The notes beneath the pieces are model-generated. The model was not told the origin of the DNA. It was given only the letters and a program-made list of their open reading frames with translations, and did no database searches. Below, piece after piece: positions 32,448 to 38,790 of a stretch of DNA of 38,932 bases; positions within the stretch are counted from its first letter, which is position 1, and every line of letters begins with the position of its first letter. This DNA is from SAR116 cluster bacterium MED-G04 (GTDB lineage: Bacteria > Pseudomonadota > Alphaproteobacteria > Puniceispirillales > UBA1172). Where the stretch lies: assembly GCA_002457135.1 (NCBI GenBank), contig NTKX01000009.1, positions 1-38,932 on the forward strand, read 5' to 3'. The translations under genes and the position numbers were made by a program.

Positions 32448-32750
32448 CTATTTTCCCTGAATATCTTCAGCGATTTCAGCGGTTTCGATGCAGCGCGAGA
32501 TAAAAGCCATTGTCCTGGCCCTGCCCTGGAGCTGATAAAGCCGCATGGAGCCATAACGGCTGGCCGCCAGGGCAACCGTTTCAGGGTCGCGGTGAACGGC
32601 CGAAATCATGTCCATGATCTCTTCGATATGGTCACGGATGATGACGCATTTTTCAACGTCCCTGTCAGGCTCAGGGCCGCTCACCTCAATGGCGGGGGCT
32701 TGCCCTCCCTGTTCAGGGGAAAAATTGTTCAGGTAGATCACGTCACCCAT
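32448..32750 (-). CDS. Small helical protein of unknown function
   Basis: A 100-residue protein I do not recognise. The first 30 residues are Pro/Gly-rich and probably unstructured. The rest (EKCVIIRDHIEEIMDMISAVHRDPETVALAASRYGSMRLYQ..RTMAFISRCIETAEIAEDI) is predicted almost wholly helical. No catalytic motif or signal peptide is seen. ATG 32750 overlaps the lipoprotein stop by 8 nt, and the first CNB gene follows after 4 nt. This tight packing indicates a single operon and a shared function with the CNB proteins. Confidence 0.65.
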   Translation of the reverse strand: MGDVIYLNNFSPEQGGQAPAIEVSGPEPDRDVEKCVIIRDHIEEIMDMISAVHRDPETVALAASRYGSMRLYQLQGRARTMAFISRCIETAEIAEDIQGK

Positions 32751-33177
32751 TGTCCAGCCCACCCGGAGAGCTAGAGGACGGGTTGATGGCGGTCGACTCT
32801 TTTGATGTGTTTTTCCGGCACCGAACCAGATCAACGATAAAGAGATGGTTTTCAGGATGCTTGTATGATCCCTTTTCCTTGATCATGACCGGGATCATCA
32901 TGTTGGCATTGAGGATATGGGCGCGGTTGCGCAATTCGACCACGGCCTCCTCAAAAGGACGGCTTGTGGTCAGCCTGAGCCTGCTGAGCTGGCGGCATCC
33001 GTTGAGCTGTGATGATGCCTGATCAATAAACCCGATGGCTTCGCTGCCCTCAATAGCAACGACCTTGGTTGGTGCGATGGTGGTGGATTTGACCACAGGG
33101 CCTACCCGATCTTCGAGCAGGATGACCTGACAGCCGGTCAAAAGACCGAACAGCAATCCGGCCAGCACGATACGCAT
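32743..33177 (-). CDS. Predicted outer-membrane lipoprotein, possibly DUF4156-like
   Basis: A 144-residue protein with an N-terminal signal MRIVLAGLLFGLLTGC, in which LLTGC is a good lipobox placing the lipidated Cys at position 16. The mature part has a conserved-looking pattern of a cysteine (NGCRQLSRLRLTTS), then EEAVVELRNRAHILNANMMIPV. This resembles the small DUF4156/RcsF-like lipoprotein fold, but that is a weak similarity. ATG 33177 has AAGGAG 7 nt upstream. The longer frame to 33240 would lie in the leader hairpin. First gene of the operon with the helical and two CNB proteins. Confidence 0.75.
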   Translation of the reverse strand: MRIVLAGLLFGLLTGCQVILLEDRVGPVVKSTTIAPTKVVAIEGSEAIGFIDQASSQLNGCRQLSRLRLTTSRPFEEAVVELRNRAHILNANMMIPVMIKEKGSYKHPENHLFIVDLVRCRKNTSKESTAINPSSSSPGGLDNG

Positions 33178-33200
33178 TTCCAACTCCTTCAGGTTTAAAT

Positions 33201-33226
33201 GGCCGGGCAGGTATCCATGCCCGGCC
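33201..33226 (-). terminator. Strong hairpin in the lipoprotein-operon leader
   Basis: GGCCGGGCA and TGCCCGGCC form a perfect 9-bp stem with an 8-nt loop; on the minus strand ATTTAAA follows. It lies 24 nt before the lipoprotein ATG and could be an attenuator or a block to transcription entering from upstream. The U-run is weak. Confidence 0.5.
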
Positions 33227-33349
33227 GGATTGTGTTGCAAGACTCATTTTGCGCAGGTTCAATTTTCGGGTCTCAGACATATCAACGGCGCAAGGCCCGA
33301 TCTCTTTAGCCGGAAATGGCATCAAAAGTCCCTTTTCACCCCAGATTTT

Positions 33350-33365
33350 TGGCACGGGAAATGCA
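33350..33365 (+). promoter_or_regulatory. Sigma-54 promoter of the small gene at 33397
   Basis: TGGCACG (33350-33356), 4 bp, then ATGCA (33361-33365) matches TGGCACG-N4-TTGCA with one mismatch. The invariant GG and GC are exactly 10 bp apart. It lies 31 bp before the ATG. rpoN is the next gene on the opposite strand. Confidence 0.75.
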
Positions 33366-33396
33366 TTGGAGTAACATCAATTTGCAGGAGATCACG

Positions 33397-33633
33397 ATGA
33401 ACAGCCTTCACAAGACGACCACTGTTACCACCGCCGAATGGGGTTCAGACTTCACGGCGAGCTTCACGGCGGAAGACCTGCCGAAGATCAGCCTTGAGAT
33501 GGTTGCTTTTGATGAAAACGGCCATGAGGAGCAGATCAGCTCGGTTCCGCTTCTGCGCTATGTTGATGATCTGAAAGTGGCAAACGGCACCGACCGCTTT
33601 GTCTCCCGCCTGCCGAATGGCAACGCCAAATAG
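33397..33633 (+). CDS. Small protein of unknown function, sigma-54 dependent
   Basis: A 78-residue protein beginning MNSLHKTTTVTTAEWGSDF and containing EDLPKISLEMVAFDENGHEE and LLRYVDDLKVANGTDRF. It is soluble and mixed alpha/beta by appearance, with no signal peptide, cysteine or known motif. I do not recognise it. ATG 33397 has AGGAG at 33386-33390 with good spacing. The frame upstream to 33316 would run through the sigma-54 promoter and is rejected. It is a single gene, divergent from the lipoprotein operon and convergent with rpoN. The clear promoter and ribosome-binding site argue it is genuinely expressed. Confidence 0.7.
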   Translation: MNSLHKTTTVTTAEWGSDFTASFTAEDLPKISLEMVAFDENGHEEQISSVPLLRYVDDLKVANGTDRFVSRLPNGNAK

Positions 33634-33719
33634 GCTCGATTCCATACAGGTCCAAAGAGAATTTACAGCAATACCAGCCTGATAAGGCTCGGCCGGATAT
33701 TCCTGAACGGGATAAGGTT

Positions 33720-35261
33720 CTAGCTGGAAAGGGCGAGTTTGCCGCGACGCCTGCGTTCGCTTGACGAAGGGATACGCAGGATTTCACGATATTTCGCCAC
33801 GGTACGGCGCGCCAGCCTGATGCCTTTTTTGCTGATCAGCCTGGCAATCAGCTCATCGCTCATCGGCCGACCCGGGTCTTCCTTTGAAATGATTTCCTTG
33901 ACCATCCCGCGAACCGCGGCGGCGGCCTTGGCCTCACCATCATCGGTGGCGGCAATGGAAACGCTGAAGAAGGATTTCATCGGCAGCGTTCCCTTGGGGG
34001 TAGCAATCAGCAACCCGCTCGTCACCCGGCTGATGGTGCTTTCATGCATCCCGATCGCCTCGGCCACATCACGCAGTGCCATCGGCTGCAACCCTTCAAG
34101 ACCGTTCCTGAAAAACGACTGCTGACGACGCACCAGTTCAGCCGCGATCTTGAGCGTAGTTGTGTTGCGCTGCTCCAGCGTTCGTTTCAGCCATTTGGCG
34201 GAACCCATGGACTGCTGAACGTATTCCTTGGTGGTGTCTTTCTGGCTGCCCCTGGCCCTGTCACCGACAGATTTTGCAAAATCTTCCTTGATTTCGAGGG
34301 TAGGCAGGGTGGAACGGTTGAGGTCTATTGACCAGCCCGAAGCTGTCTTGCGCAGGATCACATCAGGCGAATGATTACCGACCATGGTGTGACTGAAACC
34401 CTCGGCAGGTTTCGGGTTGAACGACCGGATTCGGTGCAGGCAGGCAATGATATCATCTTCATCGGCCTTGGCCTTGCGCGCCAGTGCCTTGATCTCGCCA
34501 GCCGCCAGTTGATCGATATTATCCAGCACGGTCTGCATCACATTATCGAGGCAATCGGCCTCATGGGCCTGGAGGGAGAGGCATTCCGCCAGCGAGCGGG
34601 CAAAAATACCGGTGGGTTCGAATTTCTGCATGCGCTTGAGCACGCTTTCCACCTGTTCGGTGGTGCATTGGCAGCTCTCGGCGATGCTGTCGATTGAGGC
34701 ATCGAGCCAGCCTGAAGGGGCCAGCCCGTCCAGCAGCGCAACCGCGATAAACCGGTCCCTGCTTTCGGTGATGGCGAAATCGATCTGCCCCATGACGTGA
34801 CGGTTCAGGCTGTCCTCACGGTTCGGGATGATGGTTGCGATCATATCCCAGTCGGTGGCAGCACCGCCTGCGGAGGCCGGGCCGCCAAGTTGCAATTCAT
34901 CGGAAGAAAACCGGTTTTCAAAATCATTGTGCTGGGTCGGGTCATCGGACAGCGCCTGACTGGCGTTCATGCCATCAAGGGCGGCCGGAGTATCTTGCAG
35001 GGTATCTTGCGGGGTATCTTGGGGGGTGTCTGATGATGCGGCAGGGGAGGCATCACCGGGCTGGGCATTATCACTGGTCGATGGAGCGGCACTATCGGCT
35101 CCGGCACTGACGTCAATAAAGGGATTTTCCAGTGCCTGTTCCTCAAGGTAATCCTTGAGTTCGATATTGGTCATCTGCAACAGCCTGATCGCCTGTTGCA
35201 ACTGCGGTGTCATGACCAGCGACTGTTTCTGTTTTAACCGGACGGACGGTGATAACTGCAT
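33720..35261 (-). CDS. rpoN: RNA polymerase sigma-54 factor
   Basis: Alternative sigma factor recognising -24/-12 promoters and needing AAA+ activators. The 513-residue protein has Region I at about 1-48 (QLSPSVRLKQKQSLVMTPQLQQAI..LENPF), an acidic, repeat-containing Region II (about 50-130), the core-binding domain, a helix-turn-helix near AEAIGMHESTISRVTSG, and the RpoN box ARRTVAKYRE at 484-493, which contacts the -24 element. The open frame starts at 35279, but ATG 35261 has GGGAGAA upstream and matches the family N terminus. The usual neighbours lptB, hpf/raiA and ptsN are absent. Here rpoN sits beside two probable sigma-54 targets. Confidence 0.96.
   Translation of the reverse strand: MQLSPSVRLKQKQSLVMTPQLQQAIRLLQMTNIELKDYLEEQALENPFIDVSAGADSAAPSTSDNAQPGDASPAASSDTPQDTPQDTLQDTPAALDGMNASQALSDDPTQHNDFENRFSSDELQLGGPASAGGAATDWDMIATIIPNREDSLNRHVMGQIDFAITESRDRFIAVALLDGLAPSGWLDASIDSIAESCQCTTEQVESVLKRMQKFEPTGIFARSLAECLSLQAHEADCLDNVMQTVLDNIDQLAAGEIKALARKAKADEDDIIACLHRIRSFNPKPAEGFSHTMVGNHSPDVILRKTASGWSIDLNRSTLPTLEIKEDFAKSVGDRARGSQKDTTKEYVQQSMGSAKWLKRTLEQRNTTTLKIAAELVRRQQSFFRNGLEGLQPMALRDVAEAIGMHESTISRVTSGLLIATPKGTLPMKSFFSVSIAATDDGEAKAAAAVRGMVKEIISKEDPGRPMSDELIARLISKKGIRLARRTVAKYREILRIPSSSERRRRGKLALSS
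34991..35026. repeat. 12-bp tandem repeat in rpoN Region II
   Basis: Three 12-bp units (TATCTTGCAGGG, TATCTTGCGGGG, TATCTTGGGGGG) encode a repeated Asp-Thr-Pro/Leu-Gln tract (DTPQDTPQDTLQDTP) in the acidic linker of sigma-54, a region that tolerates length change. Confidence 0.88.
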
Positions 35262-35349
35262 ATCAATTTCTCCCTGCATCTAGAAAATTCAGTGATCAAC
35301 TTGTCTTCTGACCAGCTCATGCAGGAAATCATGGGGATCATCCTAAATA

Positions 35350-35364
35350 TTAACAAATTCTTAA
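35350..35364. promoter_or_regulatory. CtrA-like box, left arm
   Basis: TTAA-CAAATTC-TTAA matches the full CtrA consensus TTAA-N7-TTAA. It lies 86 bp upstream of the rpoN start. CtrA is the cell-cycle/motility regulator of alphaproteobacteria, but no ctrA gene is in this window. Confidence 0.55.
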
Positions 35365-35478
35365 TTTGACGTGCGTCTTTGTCGATTTCTTGACAAAAAA
35401 ACGATTAAAATTGAGGGGGTAGGGCAGCGCGTGATGAAACGCGACTTGGCCCTGTCAAAGTTCAGACAGGCATGATAA

Positions 35479-35493
35479 TTTAGAATTTGTTAA
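35479..35493. promoter_or_regulatory. CtrA-like box, right arm
   Basis: TTTA-GAATTTG-TTAA is the inverted copy with one mismatch to TTAA-N7-TTAA. It lies 62 bp before the small membrane-protein gene at 35555. Confidence 0.45.
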
Positions 35494-35554
35494 TATTTGA
35501 ACCACCCGGAATACAGGCACACTGCTCGATCAAGGGGAAAAAGCGAGACCGTTC

Positions 35555-35827
35555 ATGATCACTCTTTTCCGAAAAAGACCGGCACGCGGCGGCGAATGCA
35601 CGCAATGCCGCATCATCCGGTCTTTCATGGCGGCGGCGTTCATGCTGGTCGTCCTGGCCCTGGTGGCCGCCGACCGGATGCATTACATCAAGGGGATCAC
35701 CACCGATCATATCGCGGCGGCGATGATGGCCGGGGGCGTGTTGCTTTTCATCGTCAAATTCGTGCTATGGCAGCGCGAAAAAAAATCCCGGCGTTCCGCA
35801 GATGAGCAATTTTCATCCGATGAATAG
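35555..35827 (+). CDS. Small membrane protein of unknown function
   Basis: A 90-residue protein with a Cys-x2-Cys motif near the start (GGECTQCRIIR, about 13-23), then two predicted transmembrane helices (about 24-40 and 51-69), a short loop, and a basic tail (WQREKKSRRS). I do not recognise the family. The ATG at 35555 has only a weak ribosome-binding site (AGCGAGA). It is divergent from rpoN and convergent with the DUF1566-like gene, 36 bp away. Codon use and the hydrophobic pattern support coding, but a random frame cannot be excluded. Confidence 0.55.
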   Translation: MITLFRKRPARGGECTQCRIIRSFMAAAFMLVVLALVAADRMHYIKGITTDHIAAAMMAGGVLLFIVKFVLWQREKKSRRSADEQFSSDE

Positions 35828-35863
35828 CCTGATTTGACTTCAGCATAATCAGGCATTGGCGGG

Positions 35864-36406
35864 CTAGTTCGACAGTGCCTTGGTGCGATCGCGCACCAGC
35901 CTCACCGCAAGGCGCTGATTGGGAAAGAAGCGGCCATAGGTATGCCCGGTGAAGAAATTCACGCTCCAGACATGCCGCTTGGCGTAGGCGTTGACCTCAC
36001 CCGTCCAGTACGGCGCGTTGTCGGTATTCGGGAAAACCTTGGTGTCGATCTTGACCCCCGGGCAAGCCTCACAGACCAGGGCTTCAAGTTCTTTCCGGGA
36101 TGGCAATCGCCACTTCCCGCCCAGCTGCTCATCAGCCATGGTGATGGCCTGCTTGATCTCATCATGATTGAGTTCCCGGATATCACCATGACAGGCCTCA
36201 CCATCCCAGACCTGGCCAACACTGCACCGCAGCCATTCAACCCCGAACCTGAGATCAATGACCAGATGATCCCTGATGATGTAATCCCTGGCGTGAGCTG
36301 GATGCCCGATCATTGCCATTGCCACTGCTGTGACCGTGGCAACAGCCAGCAATCCTTTTTTCAGCAACAGGATCATTTTCGGCACCATCATCACACTTCT
36401 TTTCAT
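35864..36406 (-). CDS. Secreted DUF1566 (Lcl) domain protein
   Basis: A 180-residue protein with an N-terminal signal peptide (basic start, hydrophobic GLLAVATVTAVAMAMIG, cleavage probably after AHA at about 37-39). A small DUF1566/Lcl-like domain follows: VEWLRCSVGQVWDGEACHG, KWRLPSRKELEALVC, PYWTGEV, HVWSVNFFTGHTYGRFFPNQRLAVRLVRD. These WRLPS, YWT and VRLVR motifs are the family hallmarks. Cysteines at about 61, 71, 112 and 115 may form disulfides. The domain is found in surface and adhesion-type proteins with no known catalysis. A TACAAT -10-like hexamer lies upstream. Several ATGs in the first 11 codons make the exact start uncertain. Confidence 0.8.
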   Translation of the reverse strand: MKRSVMMVPKMILLLKKGLLAVATVTAVAMAMIGHPAHARDYIIRDHLVIDLRFGVEWLRCSVGQVWDGEACHGDIRELNHDEIKQAITMADEQLGGKWRLPSRKELEALVCEACPGVKIDTKVFPNTDNAPYWTGEVNAYAKRHVWSVNFFTGHTYGRFFPNQRLAVRLVRDRTKALSN

Positions 36407-36503
36407 TCGGATAAAATTGTAACATAATTTTAACGGTGAAGTTTTAATTTTATATGAACACTATACCGCCGATCCCCTTCGCAATTCAGGTAAAAAGGGG
36501 TTT

Positions 36504-36519
36504 TGGTATACTTATTGCA
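36504..36519 (+). promoter_or_regulatory. Sigma-54-like promoter of pomAB
   Basis: TGGTATA (36504-36510), CTTA, then TTGCA (36515-36519): the GG and GC are exactly 10 bp apart and the -12 element is perfect. The -24 element differs from TGGCACG at three bases. The stator genes start 57 bp downstream. Confidence 0.6.
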
Positions 36520-36575
36520 ACATTGCTTTCTGCTGCAATTCCGGCGCAGTTTTATGTTTTTAAAAGGTGACAACA

Positions 36576-37337
36576 ATGGATTTGGCCTCTCTTATTGGTT
36601 TTCTTGGTGCCATGGGGATGATTTTGGGAGCAATGATTTCGGGCGGTGGATTGAGTCCGTTCGTTGACACTGCCTCCATCCTGATTGTGTTTGGTGGTAC
36701 TTTCTTTTCCGTGATGTACACCACACCGCTCGGGACTTTCCTGACCAGTTTCGGGGTTATGATCAAGGCGTTCCTGCCCCCGGTCAAAAAGCAGGACGAG
36801 CTGGTTGAACGGATGGTCGAGCTGGCCAGCATCGCCCGTAAGGATGGTATGATGGCCCTCGAAGGCCAGGATGTGCCTGACCCGTTTTTCGCCAAGGGCA
36901 TGCAAATGCTGGTTGATGGCGCTGACGAAGCCAAGCTGATGGATCAGCTGAAACAGGAAATCAAATCCATGAAAACCCGGCATGAGACCAATCAGGCCGT
37001 GATCAAGGCATGGGTTGACCTTGCGCCTGCCATGGGCATGATCGGTACCCTTATCGGTCTGGTGCTGATGCTGGGTAACATGGCCGACCCGAAATCCATT
37101 GGTCCGGCCATGGCTGTTGCGCTCTTGACCACGATGTATGGTGCGATCATCGCAAACATCATTTTTGCGCCGATGCTGGCCAAGCTGGAAGGCTATACAG
37201 CGTATGAGGTGGTCTACCGTGAGATGGTCGTTCTCGGGCTGAAAAACATTGCCAGGGGCGAATCCCCCCGCAATATTCAGGATCAGATGGTGGCCAACCT
37301 GCCACCGAAGCTGCAAGCCAAGATGGAGGCAACCTGA
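36576..37337 (+). CDS. pomA: Flagellar motor stator protein, PomA/MotA type
   Basis: Membrane subunit of the ion-driven flagellar stator. The 253-residue protein begins MDLASLIGFLGAMGMI and has four predicted transmembrane segments, two at the N terminus (about 5-22 and 31-50) and two at 148-168 and 179-200. A cytoplasmic loop between holds the charged residues that contact the rotor (ELVERMVELASIARKDG). The motifs DLAPAMGMIGTLIGLVLMLGNM and DPKSIGPAMAVALLTTMYGAI match PomA closely, pointing to sodium coupling (inference). ATG 36576 has AAAGGTGA upstream. The GTG at 36567 is a less likely start. pomB follows after 39 nt. Confidence 0.9.
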   Translation: MDLASLIGFLGAMGMILGAMISGGGLSPFVDTASILIVFGGTFFSVMYTTPLGTFLTSFGVMIKAFLPPVKKQDELVERMVELASIARKDGMMALEGQDVPDPFFAKGMQMLVDGADEAKLMDQLKQEIKSMKTRHETNQAVIKAWVDLAPAMGMIGTLIGLVLMLGNMADPKSIGPAMAVALLTTMYGAIIANIIFAPMLAKLEGYTAYEVVYREMVVLGLKNIARGESPRNIQDQMVANLPPKLQAKMEAT

Positions 37338-37376
37338 ACCGGGTAACCGGCCAGGTTTGCAACGGAGGAACCCGAT

Positions 37377-38522
37377 ATGGCAGAAGCAGCTGAAGAAGAA
37401 ATCGAAAAGGAAGAAGAGGAACAGGAAGAGTGTCCCAAATGCCCGCCTGTTGGTGCGCCGGCATGGATGGCCACTTTCGCCGACATGGCAACCCTTCTGA
37501 TGGCGTTCTTCGTCCTCATCCTGTCTTTCGCCGAGTTCAACGTTCCCAAGTTCAAGCAGATTTCAGGTTCCCTCAAGAACGCCTTTGGTGTTCAGCGGGT
37601 GGTCCCTATTGTTGAACAGCCCAAAGGCACGACAGTTCTTACGCTTAATTTCAGCCCCTCCCCTTCGCCCTCCGTCAGCCAGGACATGACCCAGCAGACG
37701 ACCGATACCACCAAGCCTGATCTTGAGGTCAAGACCCGGGATAATGATGGCCAGGGTAATGAGAGCAAGGATACAGGCGAGCTGGTCCGGGCGCTCAAGG
37801 ATGCGGTTGCCCGCGGCGATATCCAGGTTGAAACCCTGGGCGAGGACGTGGTGGTGAATTTCTCCGCAACCGAAGCCACTGAAAAAGAACTGCCCAACCT
37901 TCTGACCGAAACACTGGAAGCCATCGACAAGGCCAAGAAGGCCGCTGGCAAATCAGAACAGGATGTTCTCTTTGGCGGGCTGGAACAGAAACTGGCCCAA
38001 CTGGCCGCTGCCGCCCAGGATGCGCTCGAAAGCAAGGCGGATACAGATAGCCAGCCAAGCGAGAGTGAAGTCGAAAATGCCGCCATCGCCGAAGATGAGC
38101 TGAAGGTCGCCCTCAAGCAGGAGATCGGCGAAGGGCTGGTTGAAATCGAACGCGACAAGGACAAGGTCATCATCACCGTGGGTGCAGGCGGGGCGTTCAG
38201 TTCCGGTTCAGCCAGGCTGACTGAAAAGGCCAAGGGGATCATGGACCAGATCGCCAGCGTCAATATTGACGGCAACAGCGAAATCGTGGTTTCGGGTCAC
38301 ACCGATAACGTGCCGCTCATCTTCGGGTCCGAATACAGGGATAACTGGGATCTGGCGGCGGCCCGTTCAGCCAGTGTTGTCCAGGCGTTCGAGTCCACAG
38401 GACTGATCACCGCGGACCGGATGAAGGCCATCAGCTTTGGTGAAGCCAAGCCGCTTGAAAGCAACGACAATGCCGAAGGCCGCGCCCGTAACCGCCGCAT
38501 CGAGATCGAAATCAACTATTAG
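37377..38522 (+). CDS. pomB: Flagellar motor stator protein, PomB/MotB type
   Basis: Partner of PomA that anchors the stator to peptidoglycan. The 381-residue protein begins with an unusually acidic tail (EAAEEEIEKEEEEQEE, about 3-18) and CPKCPP (19-24). One transmembrane helix at about 33-52 carries the ion-binding Asp36 in FADMATLLMAFFVL. A long Ser/Asp-rich linker (about 95-235) follows, then the OmpA-type peptidoglycan-binding domain (about 250-381: GHTDNVP, NWDLAAARSASVV, NRRIEI). The segment KFKQISGSLKNAFGVQ after the helix is PomB-like. The start has GGAGGA 7 nt upstream. The linker is longer than in short MotB proteins. Confidence 0.9.
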   Translation: MAEAAEEEIEKEEEEQEECPKCPPVGAPAWMATFADMATLLMAFFVLILSFAEFNVPKFKQISGSLKNAFGVQRVVPIVEQPKGTTVLTLNFSPSPSPSVSQDMTQQTTDTTKPDLEVKTRDNDGQGNESKDTGELVRALKDAVARGDIQVETLGEDVVVNFSATEATEKELPNLLTETLEAIDKAKKAAGKSEQDVLFGGLEQKLAQLAAAAQDALESKADTDSQPSESEVENAAIAEDELKVALKQEIGEGLVEIERDKDKVIITVGAGGAFSSGSARLTEKAKGIMDQIASVNIDGNSEIVVSGHTDNVPLIFGSEYRDNWDLAAARSASVVQAFESTGLITADRMKAISFGEAKPLESNDNAEGRARNRRIEIEINY

Positions 38523-38652
38523 AACCAGCCGGTCATCAACCCGGACAGGATAAGTCCAGGGCAGATGGACCGGCCATCATCCCGGGCACGGCTGGTGCAT
38601 GCGGGATGAGCCAGCCTGTAACCGAGGCAGGGTTCATGCGGGGAAGATCAAT

Positions 38653-38697
38653 CCATGCTGGATCAGTCCGTGTTGGATCAGTCCGTGTTGGATCAGC
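38653..38697. repeat. 15-bp tandem repeat, three copies
   Basis: CCATGCTGGATCAGT (38653), CCGTGTTGGATCAGT (38668) and CCGTGTTGGATCAGC (38683) form a clean array with 1-3 differences between copies. Confidence 0.92.
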
Positions 38698-38715
38698 CCC
38701 GGGCATAATAAGTCT

Positions 38716-38753
38716 GGGCAGGACTAATCCATGCAGGACTAATTCATGCAGGG
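38716..38753. repeat. 15-bp tandem repeat, two and a half copies
   Basis: GGGCAGGACTAATCC (38716), ATGCAGGACTAATTC (38731) and a partial ATGCAGGG (38746) make a second, different array 19 bp after the first. Confidence 0.85.
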
Positions 38754-38790
38754 AGAACCTCTCATAAACATTAGCAGAATAATCCGGTAA

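Larger units (their letters stand above)
35345..35498. repeat. 22-bp inverted repeat flanking a 110-bp segment
   Basis: AAATATTAACAAATTCT-T-AATT (35345-35366) is repeated inverted at 35477-35498 with a single mismatch. The outer 17 bp match perfectly. No target-site duplication is visible at its edges. Confidence 0.9.
35262..35554. other. Divergent control region of rpoN
   Basis: No gene is seen. The region is AT-rich at its flanks and contains a 22-bp inverted repeat (35345-35366 and 35477-35498). Two overlapping hairpins lie inside it: AGGGC-AG-CGCGT/ACGCG-GCCCT at 35421-35453 and CCTGTC/GACAGG at 35451-35470. A TTGACA at 35390-35395 has no good -10 partner. Confidence 0.6.
38523..38790. 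other. Intergenic region after pomB
   Basis: No credible gene is seen. CCGGTC (near 38528) and GACCGG (near 38568) could pair as the end of the pomAB message. Two short tandem arrays (38653-38697 and 38716-38753) occupy the second half. Confidence 0.5.

Noticed and set aside
35345-35498. MITE-type mobile element
   Set aside because: The 22-bp ends fit, but no target duplication is visible and the arms read as CtrA boxes, so regulation is preferred.
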